Origin: an uncultured Archangium sp.
GTDB lineage: Bacteria; Myxococcota; Myxococcia; Myxococcales; Myxococcaceae
Assembly: GCA_937875615.1 (NCBI GenBank)
Contig: CALNBU010001019.1
Span: 1 to 8,273, forward strand
Direction: 5' to 3'
DNA length: 8,273 nucleotides
This document shows positions 1 through 8,273 of the stretch, piece by piece (the stretch's first letter is position 1; every line of letters starts with the position of its first letter). The notes beneath the pieces are model-generated. The model searched no databases and was not told the DNA's origin. It worked only from the letters and a program-made list of their open reading frames with translations. Position numbers and translations under genes: made by a program.

Positions 1-467
1 ACCAGGTGGCGCTGTGGCTGGGTGGGTGGGGCATGGGGGCGTCGGTGGTGGGCTCCTTCGCGGGCGGCTTCCTCGCGACCCGCTTCACCTTGCCCCGGGC
101 GGTCTTCATCGCCGCGGTGCTGAGGCTGTTGCCGCTGCTGGCGCAGTGGGCGTTGACGCTGGGGGTGTTCGAGGTGTCCCGCGGCTCCGTGGTGCCCATC
201 ACCCTCGCCGAGCACTGCTTCGGCGGGGCGCTGACCACCACCATGTTCGCGTTGATGATGGCCTCGGTCGACCGCCGGGTGGGCGCCACGCACTTCACGG
301 TGTTGGCCAGCCTCGAGGTGGCGGGCAAGGCCGTGCCCGGGTTGTTGAGCGGGGTGTTGGTCGACGCGGTGGGCGTGCCCTCCACCTTCGGCGCGGCGGT
401 GGTGTTGTCGGCGGCGTTCCTGCTGGTGAGCCGCCGGCTCACTGTGCCGACTTCAGCTTCACCTTGA
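1..467 (+). CDS. MFS transporter, AmpG/PAT-like, C-terminal part (5' truncated by window)
   Basis: The frame is open at the left edge, so only the last ~155 residues are visible. They are strongly hydrophobic, with about four or five predicted membrane helices; a glycine-rich one spans roughly residues 5-25 and another 64-86. Between helices is the pattern E-x(3)-GG-x(2)-TT, then a DRR loop, GATHFTVLASLE and GKAVPGLLSGVLVD. Known AmpG-like permeases and related acetyl-CoA transporter family members have an equivalent stretch (a short basic loop after a helix, then ATQYALLSAL-like residues and a G-x-L-AG helix). The protein is therefore probably an inner-membrane solute importer of the major facilitator superfamily. 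The substrate (muropeptide, siderophore or other) cannot be told from this half. The 3' end overlaps the convergent lipoprotein gene by 29 bases. Family placement is from remembered patterns, not a search. Confidence 0.75.
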   Translation, partial: QVALWLGGWGMGASVVGSFAGGFLATRFTLPRAVFIAAVLRLLPLLAQWALTLGVFEVSRGSVVPITLAEHCFGGALTTTMFALMMASVDRRVGATHFTVLASLEVAGKAVPGLLSGVLVDAVGVPSTFGAAVVLSAAFLLVSRRLTVPTSASP

Positions 468-972
468 CGCCGTCGTCGGTGGTCTGGCGCCGCTCGCCGC
501 CCTCGACGGGGGCGGGGGTCCCCAGCTGTACGGTGTGGACCCGGCTCCTGGGCTCGCCGCCGAAGGTGCCGAGGACGGTGACCACCAGGTGCCCGTCGCC
601 GGTGTAGGCGAGCTCGAAGGTGCGGCTGTCACCGGTGCGCACGTCTACGTCCCGGAGGACGGTGCCGGCGGCGGTGAGCGTGTCGCGGCTGCGCCCGGTC
701 AGCTGGAGCGAGGAGTGGCCCGCGCCGGTGTCGTGGAGCGCGTTGATCGTCACCTGCTCGACGTGCCCGTCGCCGTGGAAGCTGAGGGTCAGCGAGGCCA
801 CGCCGTCGGCCAGCGTGTGGCGCAGCTCGGTGGGCGCGCCCGGCTTCCGGGTGTCGCCCGACAGCTTCGTGGAGGGCTCGTCGGCGGAGGCGGTGGGGTG
901 GACGGCGTCGCGGCGCGCGGAGCAACCGATGAGCGCCAGGGTCATGGCAAGCAGAGCAGTTCGCATGATCAT
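439..972 (-). CDS. Small lipoprotein of unknown function
   Basis: A 177-residue protein with a signal peptide and lipobox: two nearby Met codons, a hydrophobic stretch, then LIGC with the lipidated Cys at residue 17 (15 if the second ATG at 966 is used). The residue after Cys is Ser, not Asp, so the usual sorting rule predicts the outer membrane. A Pro/Ser/Thr/Ala-rich linker follows, then alternating polar/hydrophobic segments that look like beta strands (for example VASLTLSFHGDGHVEQVTI and ELAYTGDGHLVVTVLG, two similar strand-GDGH-strand units). I recognise no family. The first ATG overlaps the stop of the upstream metalloprotease gene as ATGA, and no clear Shine-Dalgarno precedes it, so translation is probably coupled to that gene and the two products may act together. 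The far end runs 29 bases into the opposite-strand transporter gene. Confidence 0.8.
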   Translation of the reverse strand: MIMRTALLAMTLALIGCSARRDAVHPTASADEPSTKLSGDTRKPGAPTELRHTLADGVASLTLSFHGDGHVEQVTINALHDTGAGHSSLQLTGRSRDTLTAAGTVLRDVDVRTGDSRTFELAYTGDGHLVVTVLGTFGGEPRSRVHTVQLGTPAPVEGGERRQTTDDGVKVKLKSAQ

Positions 973-2519
973 TGGATGGTGATGGTGATGGGGTAATCGC
1001 CCTGCCGCTGGCCGAAGCCGGTGACGATGACGACGTAGAGGGTGTCGGCCACGGTGGTGCCGCCGTACGACTCGAGGCCGCTCTCGTTCTCGTCGACGAT
1101 GGCGACCCGGGTGCCGTTCTCGTAGATGGTGAAGGCCACGTCGTCGACCGACGACGCCGAGAAGGTGACGGTGCCGCCTGTGCCTTCGAACACGTAGTAC
1201 TGGTTCTGCTCCCAGGTGTTCGAGGCGTGCCCGCCGCCCAGGTAGAGGGTGGTGTTGAAGGGCAGCGAGGGGGCCACGGTGTAGATGTGGAAGAGCGGAT
1301 CATCGCCCTGTCCCAGGTCGTTCACGATCGAGCCGATGTTGTAATAGGCGACGGTGGCGTCGATGCCGGCGAGGTAGGCGGCGTTGGTCTCGTCGCGCAG
1401 CTTGAGCCCGGTGAGGAAGCTGCCGATGGTGGTGACGGTGGGGGTGGTGCGCTGGTGTCCGACCATCACGTCGTAGACGGCGCCGAGGCCCACGGCGGCC
1501 TGATCGTGCGGGCCGTCGGCGGTGTTGTCGTAGAGATCGTAGAGCGCGCGGATGAGCGAGTACTCCGAGAACACGCCCGGGGTCGGATCATCGTTGCCGG
1601 GTGGCGTCTCGGCGTCGCTGCCGGTGGCCAGCAGCTGCCCGTTGCTCCACACCGTGTCGACGTACATGGTGCAGGCCACCTTCATCGCGGCCACCGCGGT
1701 GCCCCAGGCCTCGCCGAAGGCGATGCGCGGGTCGAGGACGTAGCCCTGCCCGTGGGGGCCGCCGGGGCTGTCGCTGCGGGAGAGCTTCGCTTCGAAGTAG
1801 TGGCCCCACTCGTGGACGATGACGTTGGCGTCGAACTCGTCGGTGTCGGCGCCCTCCAGCCCGAGGATGTAGATCTCACCCTCCTGCGGCGAGAAGTGCG
1901 AGGTGCTGATCTGCCCGCGTGACTTGTCGCCTGCCTGGGGCGCGTTGTTGGGGCTCCAGTTCACCTTGAGCTCGGGGAAGGTGGTGTTGCGCACGGCGAT
2001 GAAGGCCTGGGCCGCGGTGTACATGCTGTCGAGCACCGCGAAGGGGGCGGCCGCGCGCTGGCTGGCTTCGTAGCGGGCGCCGGTCCAGCCGTGGGGGGCG
2101 TGGAGATCCACGGTGGTGGTGTCGGTGCCCACCCGCTTGACGACGCCCCAGAGGAGATCTCCGTCGGTGTTGTCTTCGACGCGGATGGGCGGTGACTGGG
2201 TCTGGGTCAGCGCCTGCACCTGCACGTCGCCGCCGCTGGCGTTCACGGTGAGGGTGTAGTGGCCGTCCTCGTCGGTGACGGTGCTCCCCAGCAGTGCGTC
2301 GTCTTCGATGACGCGGACCACGCCGCCCCGCACCGGCCGGGCCTGCGCCCGGGCGAAGTCCAGACCTCCGCCCTCGCCGGGTACGTAGACTGCGGGCACG
2401 AAGTCATAGGTGACGACGCCGGTCAGGGTCACCTCTCCCGAGGGCCCTCCGCCACCTCCACCGCCTCCGGGACAGCCGGTGAGCGCGAGCCACGCGGCAC
2501 AAACAACCCAGCGATTCAA
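969..2519 (-). CDS. Lipoprotein with HEWGH zinc-metalloprotease motif
   Basis: The chosen start is a TTG at 2519, because GGAGG lies 6 bases upstream and it yields an ideal lipoprotein signal (hydrophobic core, then LTGC with Cys16). The frame stays open 88 codons further upstream, but that part would run into asnS and has no signal sequence. The 516-residue product has, in order: lipidated Cys16; a Pro and eight consecutive Gly (18-25); a beta-rich segment at about 30-105 with D-x-DGHYTLTV, typical of carboxypeptidase-regulatory/prealbumin-like folds; a zinc motif HEWGH at 236-240; a GEAWG motif with Glu270 as likely third zinc ligand; and a C-terminal beta domain (about 425-516) resembling bacterial pre-peptidase C-terminal domains. 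It is probably an outer-membrane-anchored, surface or periplasmic zinc endopeptidase of gluzincin type. The exact peptidase family and substrate are unknown. It is followed by the coupled small lipoprotein gene. Confidence 0.85.
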   Translation of the reverse strand: MNRWVVCAAWLALTGCPGGGGGGGGPSGEVTLTGVVTYDFVPAVYVPGEGGGLDFARAQARPVRGGVVRVIEDDALLGSTVTDEDGHYTLTVNASGGDVQVQALTQTQSPPIRVEDNTDGDLLWGVVKRVGTDTTTVDLHAPHGWTGARYEASQRAAAPFAVLDSMYTAAQAFIAVRNTTFPELKVNWSPNNAPQAGDKSRGQISTSHFSPQEGEIYILGLEGADTDEFDANVIVHEWGHYFEAKLSRSDSPGGPHGQGYVLDPRIAFGEAWGTAVAAMKVACTMYVDTVWSNGQLLATGSDAETPPGNDDPTPGVFSEYSLIRALYDLYDNTADGPHDQAAVGLGAVYDVMVGHQRTTPTVTTIGSFLTGLKLRDETNAAYLAGIDATVAYYNIGSIVNDLGQGDDPLFHIYTVAPSLPFNTTLYLGGGHASNTWEQNQYYVFEGTGGTVTFSASSVDDVAFTIYENGTRVAIVDENESGLESYGGTTVADTLYVVIVTGFGQRQGDYPITITIQ

Positions 2520-2604
2520 ACGACACCTCCCGGACGAGACGATGGACCGAAGCCACCAAACTTGGGTTGCGCAGCCTAGACCGAATTGCGCTAACTGGCG
2601 CGCC
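2520..2604. promoter_or_regulatory. Divergent intergenic region between metalloprotease and asnS
   Basis: These 85 bases separate two divergently transcribed genes, so promoters for both should lie here or extend into the coding regions. I see no convincing -35/-10 pair on either strand. A hexamer TTGCGC occurs twice in direct orientation (2567-2572 and 2586-2591, 19 bases apart). The first copy lies in an imperfect palindrome, GGTTGCGCAGCC (2565-2576). A perfect 10-base palindrome TGGCGCGCCA (2596-2605) ends on the first base of the asnS start codon. Any of these could be an operator, but short GC-rich palindromes are common by chance in such DNA. Confidence 0.4.
2526..2530 (-). promoter_or_regulatory. 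Ribosome binding site GGAGG deciding the TTG start of the metalloprotease
   Basis: Read on the minus strand, GGAGG sits six bases before the TTG at 2519. No other start in this frame has a comparable site placed ahead of a signal peptide, so it decides the start. Confidence 0.75.
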
Positions 2605-4005
2605 ATGCAGCGAGTCAGCGTGAAGCAGGGTCTTGCCGGGCAGCCGTCGGTCGGTTCCAGGGTGGAGGTGCGCGGGTGGGTGCGCACGCGCCGTGACTCG
2701 AAGGCGGGCATCTCCTTCGTGGCGGTGAGCGACGGGAGCTGCTTCGACGCCATCCAGCTGGTGGTGCCCAACACGCTGCCCAACTACGAGAGCGAGGTGC
2801 TCAAGCTGAGCGCCGGCGCGTCGCTGACGGCCACCGGCACCCTGGTGCAGAGCCAGGGCAAGGGGCAGGCCTTCGAGATCCAGGCCGACGCGGTGACGGT
2901 CCTCGGCCTGGTCGACGACCCTGAGACGTACCCCATGCAGCCCAAGCAGCACTCGATGGAGTACCTGCGCGAGCAGGCGCACCTGCGCCCGCGCACCAAC
3001 ACCTTCGGCGCCGTCAACCGGGTGCGGCACCACGCGGCGCAGGCCATCCACCGCTTCTTTCACGAGGAGGGCTTCTTCTGGGTCAACACGCCCATCGTCA
3101 CCGCCAGCGACGCCGAGGGCGCCGGGCAGATGTTCCGCGTGTCGACGCTCGACCTCTCCAACCTGCCGCGCACCGAGGCGGGCAAGGTCGACTTCAGCAG
3201 GGACTTCTTCGGTCGCGAGACGTTCCTCACGGTGTCGGGGCAGCTCAACGTCGAGGCCTTCTGTCTCGCGCTCTCGAAGGTCTACACCTTCGGCCCCACC
3301 TTCCGCGCGGAGAACTCCAACACCACGCGGCACCTCGCCGAGTTCTGGATGATCGAGCCGGAGATCGCCTTCGCCGACCTCCACGACGACGCGGATCTCG
3401 CCGAGCGCTTCCTCAAGTACGTCTTCAAGGCCGTCCTCGACGAGCGCATGGACGACATGAAGTTCTTCGAGGAGCGGGTGCAGAAGGGGGTCATCGCCCG
3501 CCTCGAGGGCTTCGTGCAGTCGAGCTTCGAGCGCCTCGACTACACCGAGGCCATCGACATCCTCCAGAAGGCGAAGAAGAAGTTCGAGTACGCGCCGGTG
3601 TGGGGCAGCGATCTGCAGACCGAGCACGAGCGCTACCTCACGGAGGAGCACGTGGGTCGCCCGGTGGTGGTGATGAACTACCCCGAGCACATCAAGGCCT
3701 TCTACATGCGCATGAACGACGACGGGAAGACGGTGGCGGCGATGGACGTGCTGGCGCCCGGCATCGGAGAGATCATCGGCGGCTCGCAGCGCGAGGAGCG
3801 CCTGGAGCTGCTCGACGCGCGCATGACGAAGATGGGCCTCGACCCGTCGCACTACGGTTGGTACCGCGACCTGCGTCGGTATGGCTCGGTGCCGCACGCC
3901 GGCTTCGGCCTCGGCTTCGAGCGGCTCGTCGTCTACCTGTGCGGCCTCGCCAACATCCGCGACGCCATCCCGTACCCGCGCGTGCCCGGCCAGGCCACCT
4001 TCTGA
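2605..4005 (+). CDS. asnS: Asparaginyl-tRNA synthetase
   Basis: AsnRS charges tRNA-Asn with asparagine in the cytoplasm, using ATP. The 466-residue product matches the length I recall for the E. coli enzyme and aligns with it over the whole length from memory. An OB-fold anticodon-binding domain (about residues 15-100) begins with the characteristic VRGWVRTRRDSKAGISF. The class II catalytic core follows: FFWVNTP in the motif 1 area, EGAGQMF near residues 171-177, motif 2 TFGPTFRAEN at 228-237 continuing to the HLAEFW segment, a late GIGEIIGGSQREERL, and motif 3 GFGLGFERL at 433-441. The ATG at 2605 was chosen because the bacterial family begins about there. An in-frame ATG at 2542 would add 21 residues without family resemblance. 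No clear Shine-Dalgarno precedes 2605. The gene is convergent with the kinase, with 7 bases between the stops and no intrinsic terminator visible there. Confidence 0.97.
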   Translation: MQRVSVKQGLAGQPSVGSRVEVRGWVRTRRDSKAGISFVAVSDGSCFDAIQLVVPNTLPNYESEVLKLSAGASLTATGTLVQSQGKGQAFEIQADAVTVLGLVDDPETYPMQPKQHSMEYLREQAHLRPRTNTFGAVNRVRHHAAQAIHRFFHEEGFFWVNTPIVTASDAEGAGQMFRVSTLDLSNLPRTEAGKVDFSRDFFGRETFLTVSGQLNVEAFCLALSKVYTFGPTFRAENSNTTRHLAEFWMIEPEIAFADLHDDADLAERFLKYVFKAVLDERMDDMKFFEERVQKGVIARLEGFVQSSFERLDYTEAIDILQKAKKKFEYAPVWGSDLQTEHERYLTEEHVGRPVVVMNYPEHIKAFYMRMNDDGKTVAAMDVLAPGIGEIIGGSQREERLELLDARMTKMGLDPSHYGWYRDLRRYGSVPHAGFGLGFERLVVYLCGLANIRDAIPYPRVPGQATF

Positions 4006-4012
4006 AGGGCGC

Positions 4013-5242
4013 TCAGCCGCCGCTGGCGACGCCGACGATGGCGAGGCAGGTGCAACACCCGCCGCCCAGCATCAGCACCCCGACGATGGCGAGGATCCAC
4101 TTGAGGGTGTTGTCCTTCTTCGGCGGTGCTGGAGAGGCCGGCTGCGGGCCCACCGGCGCTGCGGCCTGCGCGAGGGGGAGCGGCGCGACGAAGGTCCCTC
4201 CCCGGGCTGGCGCCTCCGGCTGACGGGACGGGGTGTGGGTCTGCTCGAAGCTGCCGTGTGACACGCGCACCGGCGTGGCCAGCGGCCGCGGCGCGACGGG
4301 GGCCTGCGCCGTGGCGTCTCGCGCGGCGGCGCGGAGGGCGTCGGCGAAGGCCTGGGCGGTCTGCCAGCGCTGGTGCGGCTCCTTGGCGAGGCCGGTCATC
4401 ACCACCTGCGAGAGCGCCAGGGGCACGTCGGCGGCGACGTCGTGCAGCGCCTGGGGTTGTTCGCCGCGCACCTTGAGGATGAGGTGCGCGTAGCTCTCGG
4501 CCTCCAGCGGCACGCGGCCCGAGAGCAGCTCGTAGAGCATGGCGGCCACGGAATAGAGGTCTGCGCGCTGGTCTACGCTCCGCGCGTCGAAGAACTGCTC
4601 GGGCGCCATGTACGAGGGCGTGCCCATGCCCACCCCTTCGAGGGTGAGGCCGGCGGTGCTGGCTTCGCTGTGGATCTTCGAGATGCCGAAGTCGAGCAGC
4701 TTGACGAAGTCGTTGCCGGCCCGGTCCTTGATGACGAAGACGTTGGCCGGCTTCATGTCGCGGTGGACGATGCCCCGGGCGTGCGCGGCCGAGAGCGCGT
4801 CGAGGGACTGCAGCACCAGCTGCACCACGCGGCCCCAGGGCAGCGGGGCGTCGCGGGTCGCGAGCTCCTTGAGGTCGACGCCTTCGAGGTACTCCAGCGC
4901 GAGGAAGGCCTGGTGGTCGGGCGTCAGCCCGGCGTCGGTCACGCGGACGATGTGCTCGTCGCCCACCGCGGCCGCGGCGCGCGCCTCGCGGAGGAAGCGC
5001 TCGATCATCTCGTCATCGGCCACCAGGTTCTTCTTGAGCAGCTTGAGCGCCACCTGCGCGCCGGTGTGGACGTGGCGGGCGAGGTAGACCGAGCCGAACC
5101 CGCCGGCGCCGAGCAGGCGCTCGAGCTGGTAGCGGTCGACCCGGGTGCCGATGGCCCCCGCGCTAGCGAGGGCGTCGCCCGTCATCGGGCACCTGCTGGT
5201 TTCAGGCGGGTGTTCCCGCCCGCAATGCTGGCATGCGCTCAT
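4013..5242 (-). CDS. Membrane-anchored Ser/Thr protein kinase with N-terminal zinc ribbon
   Basis: This 409-residue eukaryotic-like kinase should phosphorylate Ser/Thr of unknown protein substrates. Residues 4-18 form a C-x2-C-x10-C zinc-ribbon-like element followed by PMTG. The kinase domain (about 38-305) has a Gly-rich loop GAGGFGSVY (45-53), Lys67 in VALK, Glu86 in helix C, HRDMKPAN (160-167), DFG (184-186) and APE (213-215). All catalytic residues are present, so it should be an active RD-type kinase. A Pro/Ala-rich linker (about 310-375) leads to one membrane helix near the C-terminus (about 380-405), which contains the cysteines CCTC. Only a few residues follow it, so the kinase is anchored by its tail with no external sensor domain. 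ATG 5242 was preferred to an in-frame GTG at 5257 because it starts directly at the ribbon; the ribosome site is weak for both. It lies 45 bases downstream of the DUF3703 gene on the same strand and may be co-transcribed. The substrate is unknown. Confidence 0.93.
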   Translation of the reverse strand: MSACQHCGREHPPETSRCPMTGDALASAGAIGTRVDRYQLERLLGAGGFGSVYLARHVHTGAQVALKLLKKNLVADDEMIERFLREARAAAAVGDEHIVRVTDAGLTPDHQAFLALEYLEGVDLKELATRDAPLPWGRVVQLVLQSLDALSAAHARGIVHRDMKPANVFVIKDRAGNDFVKLLDFGISKIHSEASTAGLTLEGVGMGTPSYMAPEQFFDARSVDQRADLYSVAAMLYELLSGRVPLEAESYAHLILKVRGEQPQALHDVAADVPLALSQVVMTGLAKEPHQRWQTAQAFADALRAAARDATAQAPVAPRPLATPVRVSHGSFEQTHTPSRQPEAPARGGTFVAPLPLAQAAAPVGPQPASPAPPKKDNTLKWILAIVGVLMLGGGCCTCLAIVGVASGG

Positions 5243-5287
5243 GGGCCTGAAGCCCACGGTTGTAGCCGACGGGCGCGGCGCGAATCG
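5243..5287 (-). other. Short spacer between DUF3703 gene and kinase
   Basis: Forty-five GC-rich bases between two same-strand genes. A small inverted repeat GGGC-(5)-GCCC at 5243-5255 lies directly before the kinase ATG and would fold the start region in mRNA. No T-run follows it in either direction, so it is not a convincing terminator. The simplest reading is that transcription continues into the kinase gene. Confidence 0.35.
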
Positions 5288-5361
5288 TCATTTTTCAGGG
5301 CGCCGGGCCTCGTCGATGAGCGCCGCCAGCTCCGGCGCGACGGGCAGCGGCTGGAACGGGC

Positions 5362-8273
<2,912 letters not shown>

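Noticed and set aside
974..992. Tandem GATGGT hexamer repeat next to the ATGA junction
   Set aside because: It simply encodes the alternating Ile-Thr end of the last beta strand of the metalloprotease; under three copies, with no sign of a regulatory repeat.
2520..2783. Extended N-terminus of the metalloprotease frame, up to 2783
   Set aside because: It would place 88 residues ahead of a perfect lipoprotein signal and overlap the divergent asnS gene. The TTG at 2519 has GGAGG at the right distance.
2404..3897. Long antisense open frame (497 codons) opposite asnS
   Set aside because: It is the mirror of asnS codons: composition is skewed to Arg, His, Leu, Val and Glu with no domain pattern, and the sense frame is an unmistakable AsnRS. 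Stops are rare by chance in GC-rich DNA.
5243..5255. GGGC-(5)-GCCC hairpin as a terminator before the kinase
   Set aside because: The four-base-pair stem is short and no T-run follows it, so it cannot be called an intrinsic terminator.

Overview
This 8.3 kb window is very GC-rich with densely packed genes. The mix of genes suggests a myxobacterium or a close relative in Myxococcota: a zinc-ribbon plus Ser/Thr protein kinase with a C-terminal membrane anchor, a Gly-linker metalloprotease lipoprotein, and third codon positions rich in G/C. This placement is inferred from gene style only. I see no rRNA, tRNA, CRISPR array, insertion sequence or phage gene.

Layout from left to right: (1) 1-467, plus strand, the 3' end of a major-facilitator transporter resembling the AmpG/PAT group. 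(2) 439-2519, minus strand, a two-gene unit: a lipoprotein with an HEWGH zinc-protease motif, then a small lipoprotein of unknown function joined by an ATGA stop/start overlap. The small lipoprotein converges on the transporter with a 29-base overlap. (3) 2520-2604, an 85-base divergent intergenic region. (4) 2605-4005, plus strand, a complete asparaginyl-tRNA synthetase (asnS). (5) 4013-5242, minus strand, a Ser/Thr kinase convergent with asnS, with only 7 bases between them. (6) 5288-5656, minus strand, a small DUF3703-type protein. (7) 5362-8273, minus strand, most of a CzcA-type heavy-metal RND efflux pump, whose first ~170-190 codons lie beyond the right edge.

The right half reads as the end of a metal-resistance operon: pump, then DUF3703 protein, then possibly the kinase 45 bases later. 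The most unusual observation is that the pump frame has no stop where the homology to its family ends. It runs on for 107 codons across the DUF3703 gene in another frame. One extra base in a run of four Gs (5674-5677, plus strand) would give a normal short tail and a stop 9 bases before the DUF3703 start. That points to a recent frameshift or a sequencing error. I did not find a convincing new multi-gene system; the other points of interest are moderate.
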